Part shown: positions 1 to 5,142 of the stretch, piece after piece
Layout: each line of letters begins with the position of its first letter
Numbering within the stretch: position 1 is the stretch's first letter
Origin: CAYNNP01 sp964398215
GTDB lineage: Bacteria; Planctomycetota; Planctomycetia; Pirellulales; Pirellulaceae
Direction of reading: 5' to 3'
Assembly: GCA_964398215.1 (NCBI GenBank)
Contig: CAYNNP010000356.1
Coordinates: 1 to 5,142, forward strand
DNA length: 5,142 bases
The notes under the pieces: generated by a model
The model's database searches: none
What the model was told of the DNA's origin: nothing
The model's input: the letters and a program-made list of their open reading frames with translations, nothing else
Program-made: the position numbers and the translations under genes

Positions 1-56
1 TAGAAACGTCGTTGACAGTGTAATCTCTGCGACACAATGGAGGCGTTTGCGCTATT

Positions 57-90
57 CCGGCACGTATCGCGTCCTCGGTCCGGCCTACAA
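57..90 (-). repeat. REP-like short palindrome with GTAG
   Basis: Reading the minus strand from 90 to 57, a GTAG tetranucleotide (88-85) is followed by an imperfect palindrome bounded by CCGG at 83-80 and CCGG at 60-57. The stem is CCGG-AC with GT-G-CCGG, holding one bulged G. A GTAG-type box beside a GC-rich imperfect palindrome is the known layout of REP elements mobilised by RAYT transposases. No RAYT gene is in the window, and copy number cannot be judged here. Confidence 0.35.
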
Positions 91-246
91 CCAAACACCA
101 CATGAAAAAGCGCAACGCCAAAACTCACGCATCGGGTTACCGTTTCTTCAGGCATCTCAGCTTGAAACAATGCTTTGCCCTGCTCTGGCGGCATGAGCAT
201 CGGCATCAATCCTGGTGGAAGCGTAGTGGTACTGGCGAGGGACACC

Positions 247-265
247 AAGCACTTTTTCAACTGCA
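247..265. repeat. Degenerate copy of the 5090-5110 hairpin
   Basis: AAGCACTTTTTCAACTGCA resembles AAGCAGTTTTTCAAACTGC at 5090-5108, differing by one substitution and one missing A until near its end. The copy retains a weak stem (GCA-C-TT with AA-C-TGC, one mismatch). It lies in gene-free sequence near the low-coordinate edge of the window. Confidence 0.4.
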
Positions 266-301
266 CCGTGTTAGCCCGGTTATTGACAGTTTGGTTGTGC
301 T

Positions 302-393
302 CGAAACCGGGGCTATCGCCCTGCGGCTCAAAGAGTTCTGAATCATGAGTGCAAATGAGCCGATGGGCGATAGCGGCGATAGCCCCGGTTGCG
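302..393. repeat. Large imperfect inverted repeat downstream of sulfatase B
   Basis: The left arm (302-330) is the reverse complement of the right arm (356-393) at 26 of 29 positions, apart from a 9-base insertion in the right arm. The two arms are separated by 25 bases. It would form a long GC-rich stem on either strand and begins 28 bases past the sulfatase B stop codon, so it may stop transcription of the operon or block read-through from either side. Its mosaic form also fits a dispersed intergenic repeat. No T-run follows on the minus strand. Confidence 0.7.
366..383. repeat. 9-bp tandem duplication GGCGATAGC x2
   Basis: GGCGATAGC occurs twice head to tail (366-374 and 375-383) in the right arm of the inverted repeat. 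The left arm has one copy in reverse complement, so the duplication probably arose in this arm after the palindrome formed, by slippage or by imprecise insertion or excision. Confidence 0.8.
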
Positions 394-404
394 CTCGAAA
401 CTGG

Positions 405-419
405 CGGCTCACAAAGCCG
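405..419 (-). terminator. Small hairpin directly after the sulfatase B stop (weak terminator candidate)
   Basis: On the minus strand CGGCT and AGCCG enclose a TTGTG loop, starting one base after the TAG stop of sulfatase B. The stem is only 5 bp and is followed by CCAGTTTCG rather than a T-run, so intrinsic termination here is doubtful. The larger inverted repeat just downstream is the better candidate for ending the transcript. Confidence 0.25.
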
Positions 420-420
420 T

Positions 421-1893
421 CTATTTTTTCTGTGCTTTTTTGAGTTTTACTTTCTTCAGAATTGCGGCCTTGTTTTTTGCAAAACCGGCTTCGTCTCGTT
501 TGGCAATCAATCGCTTTCGAAGATCTTTTAGTACATCAGCGTACTGGGGATTCTTGGCTTGATTGGTGAATTCACCGGGATCCTTCTTCAGATCGTAAAG
601 CTCCATGCCTCGGTCGCCGAAACCCCATTGGGTGAAACGCCAATCGTCTGTGCGAATGGATTCACCGCCACTGCGGCTGATGGTAAATGCTTGTTGCTTC
701 TTCCAAGCCGGTGATTCGATGTCGTCCAGCAATGGCACAAGACTCTCGCCTTGAATCGTCTTGGGCGCCGTGATACCGGCTAGGTCAGCAAGCGTTGGAT
801 ACAAATCAACCAGTTCAGTGATCTTTTTCGTGCCACGACCATGCTGGTCTTTTATCCAAGGCACGCTGACAATGAACGGCACGCGTGTTGCTTCTTCAAA
901 CAGATGTTGTTTCTGGTATTTTTCGTGGTGGCCCAGCAGATATCCGTGATCGCTGGTGAACACGACGATTGTGTTGTCCGCCAATCCCTTTTCTTCCAAC
1001 GCATCCAAAACACGGCCGACTTGCGCGTCCATGTACGAAACGCTGGCGTAGTAAGCTTGCAGTAGGCCTTTGTGCGACTCGGGTGTGACACCGTAGGTCG
1101 TACTGTTTCGCTTGTAGCCGCGAATGATTCCTGGCACATCATCAAGGTCGTTTTTGGGCACCACGGGCGCTTTCATTTGCGATCGTTCGTACAGGTCAAA
1201 GTACTTTTTCGGTGCGACAAGCGGTACATGCGGACGTACAAAACCGACGGCCAAAAAGAACGGCTTGTCCTTCACGTTTTCCAAGATTTCTATCGCGCGA
1301 TCGGCCGCCATTGCATCCGCGTGAACACGATCACCACCCTTTGCAATCACCCCCGTAAAACTCTGTGATCCCTTGTCTTTTGGTGACCAGTTTGTCGATT
1401 CGCCTGGTGCGTTCTGTTCGGGCGCCTTGATGTTGATCGCTTTGTCCCATGATTGCGGATCATCGCTCTCGGCCGTCCCGTCAATGATCTCAAACGGAAT
1501 TCGCATGTGGTAAATCTTGCTGACTCGCGCCGCATAGTATCCGTTATTACGAAATGTCTGTGACAATGTCACCACATCCGGCATGCTTGCTCGCAACGTC
1601 CCAGCGTTACCCAGTGTCAGATTGGAATACGGATAGAGACCCGACATCAGCGAAGCGCGAGACGATCCGCAAACCGGATACTGGCAATGCATGTTTTCAA
1701 ATTTCACACCGCGTTGGGCAAGCCGATCAAGACTTGGCGTCTTGCATTGCTCGTGCCCAAACCCACTTAACGAAGTGTTCAGGTCATCCGATATCAAGAA
1801 CAACACATTGGGTTTCGCTGGTTTTTCAGCCTGGGCGATCGCAGGAGCGATCATCCACAGGACAACCAGCGTTGATAGAAGTGACTTTTTCAT
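421..1893 (-). CDS. Secreted S1-family sulfatase, iduronate-2-sulfatase-like (sulfatase B), with atypical CGSSR motif
   Basis: Predicted type I sulfatase of 490 residues that hydrolyses sulfate esters, probably on a sulfated glycan outside the cytoplasm; the substrate cannot be read from sequence. Residues 1-22 form a signal peptide (MKK, hydrophobic core, AIAQA cleavage region). Metal ligands D36/D37 lie in SDDLN, and the nucleophile C75 in C-G-S-S-R (75-79), where family members usually have Pro or Ala at the third place. Other expected active-site residues are K126 and H129 (SKIYH), H222 (RPHVP), D315/H316 (SDHG) and K328. The C-terminal subdomain ends in ELYDLKKDPGEFTN (about 431-444), followed by a lysine-rich tail (473-490). 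I chose the ATG at 1893. The frame stays open to a TTG at 1953, but that adds 20 non-signal residues before a textbook signal peptide. No clear ribosome binding site is visible. It lies 56 bp after the propeller gene, probably in the same operon. Family assignment is firm; the iduronate-2-sulfatase label means similarity, not proven specificity. Confidence 0.93.
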   Translation of the reverse strand: MKKSLLSTLVVLWMIAPAIAQAEKPAKPNVLFLISDDLNTSLSGFGHEQCKTPSLDRLAQRGVKFENMHCQYPVCGSSRASLMSGLYPYSNLTLGNAGTLRASMPDVVTLSQTFRNNGYYAARVSKIYHMRIPFEIIDGTAESDDPQSWDKAINIKAPEQNAPGESTNWSPKDKGSQSFTGVIAKGGDRVHADAMAADRAIEILENVKDKPFFLAVGFVRPHVPLVAPKKYFDLYERSQMKAPVVPKNDLDDVPGIIRGYKRNSTTYGVTPESHKGLLQAYYASVSYMDAQVGRVLDALEEKGLADNTIVVFTSDHGYLLGHHEKYQKQHLFEEATRVPFIVSVPWIKDQHGRGTKKITELVDLYPTLADLAGITAPKTIQGESLVPLLDDIESPAWKKQQAFTISRSGGESIRTDDWRFTQWGFGDRGMELYDLKKDPGEFTNQAKNPQYADVLKDLRKRLIAKRDEAGFAKNKAAILKKVKLKKAQKK

Positions 1894-1949
1894 TCGTTGA
1901 TCTTTGAGCGGTTGGTAATTGAATTCTGTGAGCCGATGCGTGGCCAAAT
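1894..1949. other. 56-bp spacer between the propeller and sulfatase B genes
   Basis: A short spacer on the minus strand between the propeller TGA and the sulfatase B ATG. It has no hairpin followed by a T-run and no recognisable promoter, consistent with read-through transcription. The sulfatase B frame stays open across it to a TTG at 1953, which would create an apparent 4-base TTGA overlap. I regard that longer start as unlikely. Confidence 0.55.
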
Positions 1950-3299
1950 TCAATAATCCGCTGCATCAAGCGAGACGCTGACAAGTTCTTTATCGTTGCG
2001 CGCAAACAGTTGCTTTGCGGCATAGGCTGGATGCGACCACAACACGTCACGCCCAAAACACTCGCCGGTCGGCTCCAGAACATGGAATCGGCCGCGTTCG
2101 GAGTATTTTTTCGCGTCGATGTCCGCGATGATCAAATCGCCCTTCTCGCTGAACAAAAAGAACTGATTGTCGGCTTTGGTGATGAAAGTCGTTCCGTGGC
2201 TGGCGCGCCGCGTTCCTTTGGTGGTCGGTTCCCAAGACTGCCAAAGTCGATCGCCGTTCTTTGTATCAACGGCCACCATGAATCCGACTTGGCAATCGCA
2301 GCCGTAGATGACGCCGTCAACAATAACAGGCGTTGAGTTGCCGCAATAAACAGAGTTCTTTTGCTCGCCAACCCAGACCTCTTCGACTGCTGGTTTATCG
2401 GCTGCAAGCCGCAGCATCATCGACTTGGATCCGATCCCGCTGACGTACAGCGAATCGCCGTCACGTTGTGGTCGCGTGATCGACATTCCATACTGCGGCG
2501 CCAGTGGTTCTTCCCAGTACTGGCTGCCATCGTTGGGGTTCAAACTGTTTAGACTTTTGGGATGCCAGATTAATAATTGGTCGACGCCACCGGCTTTGAC
2601 AATACAGGGCGGACAATAACCGGCATCTGTTGCCGAGAGTGCTTTCCAAATTTCTTTGCCCGTTTTTTTGTCAAAAGCCACGACGGTTTGCCCTTCACCG
2701 CCAACCATGCAGATTAGTTTGTTGCCGTAAACCAAAGGATGAGCACAATGACCCCAGATCGGTACGGGGGCTTTTAGTTCTGTTTTAAAATTGCGCTGCC
2801 AAACCACTTCGCCAGTTGCCGCAACAAGACAAATCAAGTCACCTTCGCTACCAAGCGTGTAGACGTGGTCACCGTCAACCGTTGGCGTGCAGCGCGGGCC
2901 GGCAGGATACGAAATGCTGTACTTGCAGTCGTACTCGTGCTTCCAAATTTCTTTGCCAGTCGCAGCATCAAAACACAACACTCGTTCTTTGCCATTCAGT
3001 TCTGCTCGTTTGCCAGGATTGTTAAACGAGTCGCCACCGGTTTTTTCGTAGTCGGTGACAAAGACTCGTCCATTGGCAACGGCTGGTCCGGAGTATCCAC
3101 CTTGAATCGGCACACGCCAATTGACTTTCAAACCGTCGGCCGGAATTTGATCGACCAATCCAGTTTCTCGAAGTACACCGTCTCGTGTGGGGCCCATCCA
3201 TTGCGGCCAGTCATCGGCGACGACAATTGATGTCATCAAAAATCCAACGACACATGTGAGAAATATTCGATGAAGAAACGAGATTGGTGAGCGTTGCAT
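1950..3299 (-). CDS. Secreted PQQ-like beta-propeller repeat protein
   Basis: A 449-residue protein with a signal peptide (1-28, probable cleavage after VVA) and then the planctomycete-style start DWPQWMGPTRDG (30-41). The body carries PQQ_2/BamB-like blade repeats of the form D-x-x-T-G-K-x-x-W: about 109-119, 157-167, 208-218, 252-262 and 343-353, with more degenerate blades between and after. This predicts a beta-propeller filling the whole mature chain. No dehydrogenase catalytic set or heme site (CxxCH) is visible, so I infer a binding or scaffold role rather than a quinoprotein enzyme. The mature chain holds 12 cysteines, including C229-P-P-C232 and C334-D-C336, many for a secreted propeller. 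The ATG at 3299 is the start that gives the signal peptide; no Shine-Dalgarno is seen upstream. The gene ends in TGA 56 bp before the sulfatase B ATG, which suggests co-transcription and a shared process. A BamB orthologue is unlikely given the distinct N-terminus. Confidence 0.92.
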   Translation of the reverse strand: MQRSPISFLHRIFLTCVVGFLMTSIVVADDWPQWMGPTRDGVLRETGLVDQIPADGLKVNWRVPIQGGYSGPAVANGRVFVTDYEKTGGDSFNNPGKRAELNGKERVLCFDAATGKEIWKHEYDCKYSISYPAGPRCTPTVDGDHVYTLGSEGDLICLVAATGEVVWQRNFKTELKAPVPIWGHCAHPLVYGNKLICMVGGEGQTVVAFDKKTGKEIWKALSATDAGYCPPCIVKAGGVDQLLIWHPKSLNSLNPNDGSQYWEEPLAPQYGMSITRPQRDGDSLYVSGIGSKSMMLRLAADKPAVEEVWVGEQKNSVYCGNSTPVIVDGVIYGCDCQVGFMVAVDTKNGDRLWQSWEPTTKGTRRASHGTTFITKADNQFFLFSEKGDLIIADIDAKKYSERGRFHVLEPTGECFGRDVLWSHPAYAAKQLFARNDKELVSVSLDAADY

Positions 3300-3525
3300 A
3301 TGGCACTTGTCGAAGGATTGGGAGCGGCCGAAGGAAAGGAAACCAAGTGTGCATTGTCACCAAGGCAGGACGCTTTCGCAATTACCGCAACGTCGTTCAC
3401 ACCAAAAACCGGTCCGCTAAGGCATTACTTTCATCATCCAGACCTTTTTGTCGCAGCCCAGCACCATGCTACCGCCGTGCTGGCGCATGGAGCTTCATGC
3501 TGTCGCTGGTTCGCAGCTGGTTTTC
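3300..3525. other. Intergenic region between sulfatase A and the propeller gene
   Basis: These 226 bp hold no convincing gene. On the minus strand there are two adjacent hairpins after the sulfatase A stop: CCAGCAC/GTGCTGG (3458-3464 with 3477-3483, 12-base loop) and GCATG/CATGC (3485-3489 with 3496-3500, 6-base loop). Neither is followed by a T-run. A 23-codon minus-strand ORF (3417-3488) overlaps the first hairpin and is unusually methionine-rich; I do not call it a gene. I saw no clear -35/-10 pair before the propeller ATG, so an internal promoter can be neither shown nor excluded. Confidence 0.6.
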
Positions 3526-5004
3526 TCACTTGGTTGCTTTCTTCATCGCTTCGCCGAGGGATATATCGCCGCCTTCGCCATACAAGGGAGAGTCGCTTCC
3601 TGCGCTTCCAGGTACCGGCTCGACATTTTTGGTTGGCAGCCAATTTGCCATTCGCTTTGCGATTGCTTTGTGAGTTTGCGAAACCTCTTTACCGGCTAAC
3701 AAATTGGTCCATTCGTGCGGATCTTTTTGGTGGTCGTACAGTTCTTCGGAGCCATCAGAGTAACGCGTGTACCGATATCGCTCTCCACGAAGCGAATGAT
3801 TGTTGGGCCCGAACGTGCACAACGCGGGACGATCCCAGCGGGCTTGCGGATCGACCAGCAATGGCTTCAGGCTTTGGCCTTCTAAAACGTCGCGTGGTGG
3901 AAGGTCGCAAATATCCAACAGCGTCGGGTAAACATCGATCAAGCCGACGGGCCGGGTGCAATCGGCGTCTTTGGCAACCATTGGACCAGCCATGATCAAA
4001 GGAACGCGAGTGGTTTCTTCCCAAAGACTACGTTTCGCCCAACGCAATTTTTCGCCCAAATGAAACCCATGGTCGCTCCATAACACGATCACCGTATTGT
4101 CCGCGGCGCCGCTGTTGTCCAGCGCATCGACGAGTTTGCCGACGAGTGAATCAACAAAACTGTTGGTCGCCAAATAAGCTTGAACGGCCTTTCGCCACTG
4201 ATCGTTTTCGACCATCCAGTCGTGCCGAGGCGCGGTTGGATTGTCTGTAAGCAGCTTGGAGATTTTTGGCAGATCCTTACGATCTCCCAAAGTAACGTTA
4301 GGGAGTTCAACCGAATCCAGAGGATACATATCGAACCATTTCTTGGATGCATAAACGGGAACATGCGGCAGATGAAAACCAACGGCGAGAACGAACGGCT
4401 GGTCTTTTGCAGCAAGTTTTGGAATTTCGTTCGCAGCCCACTTCGCGGTAATGAAATCGCGTTGTTTCTCGTCAGGCACATCGACTTGGCCCCAGTCCCA
4501 TAGCGGATGAGAACCTGGCAAAGTGAAATTGACTTTCGTTTTGGATCGTCGCCATCCAGCCGAAGCTTGAATGTGGTCAAATGAATCGGGATCCGCTTTG
4601 CCGTGAAAGATTTTTCCACACGTGCTGACGTAGTATCCATGTTTGCGAAAAGTTTGGAACAGAGTTTCAGCGCTCTTGGTCGGTTCAACCGTACGAAACC
4701 TTGGCCCCAGGAAATACATTCCGGTTGTTGATGGAAGTTGCCCAAGCAGCATGCTGACGCGAGACGGGTTGCAGATCGGGGCTTGGCAATGAGCGTTCGA
4801 GAATTTCACGCCGCGACTCGCCAAGGCATCAATATGTGGCGTCTTGACTTGCGGATGACCTTCGTAGCACCCCAGCCAGTCGTTCAGATCGTCAATCGAA
4901 ACGAACAAAATGTTCGGGCGTTCCGCGGCGGCGGTCGTCCCGACAGGCAGAGCGGCTAATGCAGTAAAGAACAAAGCTGCGAGGGTGATTCGGCATGCAG
5001 GCAT
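3526..5004 (-). CDS. Secreted S1-family sulfatase, iduronate-2-sulfatase-like (sulfatase A)
   Basis: Predicted 492-residue type I sulfatase acting on sulfate esters of an unidentified extracellular or periplasmic glycan. Residues 1-27 are a signal peptide ending TTAAA. The catalytic layout follows human iduronate-2-sulfatase closely: D38/D39 (SIDDLN), nucleophile C78 in C-N-P-S-R (78-82), K131 and H134 (GKIFH), H214 (HLPHVP), D311/H312 (SDHGFHLGE) and K324 in WAKRS. C78 must be converted to formylglycine by an enzyme encoded elsewhere. The C-terminal subdomain contains ELYDHQKDPHEWTN (421-434), followed by a Gly/Ser/Asp-containing extension ending at 492. The frame is open to a GTG at 5037, which would add 11 residues (503 total). 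I prefer the ATG at 5004 because it starts directly before the signal peptide and leaves room for a possible -10 box at 5039-5044. No ribosome binding site decides between them. It is the first gene of the three-gene minus-strand set and a diverged paralogue of sulfatase B. The family call is secure, the substrate is not. Confidence 0.93.
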   Translation of the reverse strand: MPACRITLAALFFTALAALPVGTTAAAERPNILFVSIDDLNDWLGCYEGHPQVKTPHIDALASRGVKFSNAHCQAPICNPSRVSMLLGQLPSTTGMYFLGPRFRTVEPTKSAETLFQTFRKHGYYVSTCGKIFHGKADPDSFDHIQASAGWRRSKTKVNFTLPGSHPLWDWGQVDVPDEKQRDFITAKWAANEIPKLAAKDQPFVLAVGFHLPHVPVYASKKWFDMYPLDSVELPNVTLGDRKDLPKISKLLTDNPTAPRHDWMVENDQWRKAVQAYLATNSFVDSLVGKLVDALDNSGAADNTVIVLWSDHGFHLGEKLRWAKRSLWEETTRVPLIMAGPMVAKDADCTRPVGLIDVYPTLLDICDLPPRDVLEGQSLKPLLVDPQARWDRPALCTFGPNNHSLRGERYRYTRYSDGSEELYDHQKDPHEWTNLLAGKEVSQTHKAIAKRMANWLPTKNVEPVPGSAGSDSPLYGEGGDISLGEAMKKATK

Positions 5005-5038
5005 GGGTGATACTCGTGTTTTGGCGGGGGGATTCACA

Positions 5039-5044
5039 AGTATA
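5039..5044 (-). promoter_or_regulatory. Possible -10 box for sulfatase A
   Basis: On the minus strand the hexamer TATACT (one mismatch to TATAAT) sits 34 bases before the ATG at 5004. A transcript would begin near 5032, giving a leader of roughly 28 bases and excluding the upstream GTG as a start. No convincing -35 box is found at the usual spacing (CGTAGC or similar), so this is a weak call resting on one hexamer. Confidence 0.25.
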
Positions 5045-5089
5045 CACTTTCACGAACCAACGCTACGATTTGACGCGTAACGCAGGCCA

Positions 5090-5110
5090 AAGCAGTTTTT
5101 CAAACTGCTT
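5090..5110. repeat. Perfect 9-bp hairpin upstream of sulfatase A
   Basis: AAGCAGTTT pairs with AAACTGCTT around a TTC loop, a perfect 9-bp stem. Neither strand has a T-run after the stem, so it is not a classical intrinsic terminator. It lies about 86 bp upstream of the sulfatase A ATG, and a related, degenerate copy lies at 247-265. It could end transcription of a gene beyond 5142 on the minus strand, or be part of a dispersed repeat. Confidence 0.6.
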
Positions 5111-5117
5111 AAAGTAG

Positions 5118-5136
5118 CTCGGCTCTCCGAGCCGAG
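5118..5136. repeat. Perfect 8-bp GC-rich hairpin upstream of sulfatase A
   Basis: CTCGGCTC pairs with GAGCCGAG around a TCC loop. The stem is 8 bp without mismatch and GC-rich. It is separated by 7 bases from the hairpin at 5090-5110, so the two form a tandem structured block. On the minus strand it is followed by CTACTTT, a very poor U-tract. It may be a dispersed palindromic repeat or a terminator of an upstream gene outside the window. Confidence 0.6.
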
Positions 5137-5142
5137 AAATCG

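Larger units (their letters stand above)
1..298. other. Gene-poor intergenic stretch downstream of the operon
   Basis: I find no supported gene here. Short plus-strand reading frames exist (37-105, 102-341, 193-348), but they have no recognisable domain, no ribosome binding site, and two of them run into the inverted repeat. On the minus strand nothing longer than 60 codons is open. The octamer TTGACAGT occurs at 12-19 and 283-290; it resembles a -35 box but neither copy has a matching -10 box. The stretch also holds the REP-like palindrome and the degenerate hairpin. Confidence 0.55.
299..411 (+). repeat. Split direct repeat GCTCGAAACYGG ... GCGGCTCA
   Basis: GCTCGAAAC(C/T)GG occurs at 299-310 and 393-404, and GCGGCTCA at 323-330 and 404-411, in the same order and direction. 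In the first copy the two boxes are separated by 12 bases; in the second they abut and share one G. The intervening segment appears in inverted form between the copies. This points to rearrangement of a repeated module rather than chance. Confidence 0.6.

Noticed and set aside
37..105. 23-codon plus-strand frame whose stop overlaps the ATG at 102
   Set aside because: The ATGA overlap suggests coupling, but the frame consists largely of the REP-like palindrome and neither frame has independent support.
283..311. Promoter starting with TTGACA at 283
   Set aside because: The -35-like hexamer is perfect, but the sequence at -10 distance is GC-rich (ACCGGGG), and no gene follows on the plus strand.
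102..341. 79-codon plus-strand ORF beginning MKKRNAK
   Set aside because: No recognisable domain, no ribosome binding site, biased toward His/Arg/Trp, and its 3' end runs into the inverted repeat. Most likely a chance frame in repeat-rich intergenic DNA.
193..348. 51-codon plus-strand frame (begins MSIGINPGG) in another frame of the same region
   Set aside because: The sequence looks superficially protein-like, but it overlaps the 102-341 frame, lacks a ribosome binding site and ends inside the repeat.
1950..3299. Reading the propeller gene as a PQQ-dependent dehydrogenase or cytochrome-containing quinoprotein
   Set aside because: No heme CxxCH motif is present, the chain is much shorter than PQQ alcohol dehydrogenases, and only blade repeats are seen.
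3458..3483. Intrinsic terminator after sulfatase A
   Set aside because: The 7-bp stem has a 12-base loop and is followed on the minus strand by GGCTGCGACAAAAAGG, with no T-run.
3294..3995. 233-codon plus-strand ORF
   Set aside because: More than half lies antisense to the conserved C-terminal part of sulfatase A, and the translation is Arg/His/Cys-rich without a domain.
4089..4745. 218-codon minus-strand ORF in another frame of sulfatase A
   Set aside because: Fully inside sulfatase A, whose own frame carries the complete set of catalytic residues. This is an out-of-frame shadow.
4936..5004. Lipoprotein signal at the sulfatase A N-terminus
   Set aside because: The only early cysteine is the fourth residue, before the hydrophobic core, so no lipobox exists.

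Overview
The window reads as a piece of a marine planctomycete chromosome, most like the Rhodopirellula/Pirellulaceae group. This is inferred from content: secreted formylglycine-type sulfatases beside a secreted PQQ-like beta-propeller protein that starts with the 'DWPQWMGPTRDG' signature, no clear Shine-Dalgarno sequences, balanced base composition, and palindromic repeats between genes. No rRNA or other taxonomic marker is present, so the assignment is indirect.

Layout. Three genes lie on the minus strand and are transcribed from high to low coordinates: sulfatase A (3526-5004), a PQQ-like beta-propeller protein (1950-3299) and sulfatase B (421-1893). The gap between sulfatase A and the propeller gene is 226 bp. 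The gap between the propeller gene and sulfatase B is only 56 bp once the ATG start is used for sulfatase B. The last two genes are very probably co-transcribed, and the first may be as well. All three products carry N-terminal signal peptides, so all are expected outside the cytoplasm. Both sulfatases align with iduronate-2-sulfatase-like members of the S1 family and keep the metal and sulfate ligands. Sulfatase B has an unusual C-G-S-S-R nucleophile motif in place of C-x-P/A-x-R. The likely job is removal of sulfate esters from a sulfated polysaccharide. The propeller protein is probably a non-enzymatic scaffold or binding partner, but its role is unknown.

Both ends of the window are non-coding and repeat-rich. 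Positions 1-420 hold a REP-like short palindrome, a degenerate hairpin and a large imperfect inverted repeat with a 9-bp tandem duplication, directly after the sulfatase B stop codon. Positions 5090-5136 hold two perfect hairpins upstream of sulfatase A, the first related in sequence to the degenerate hairpin near 250. I found no RNA gene, transposase, CRISPR array or convincing intrinsic terminator. I did not find a clearly new biological system. The best leads are the atypical sulfatase nucleophile motif, the cysteine-rich propeller and the repeat modules at the two edges.
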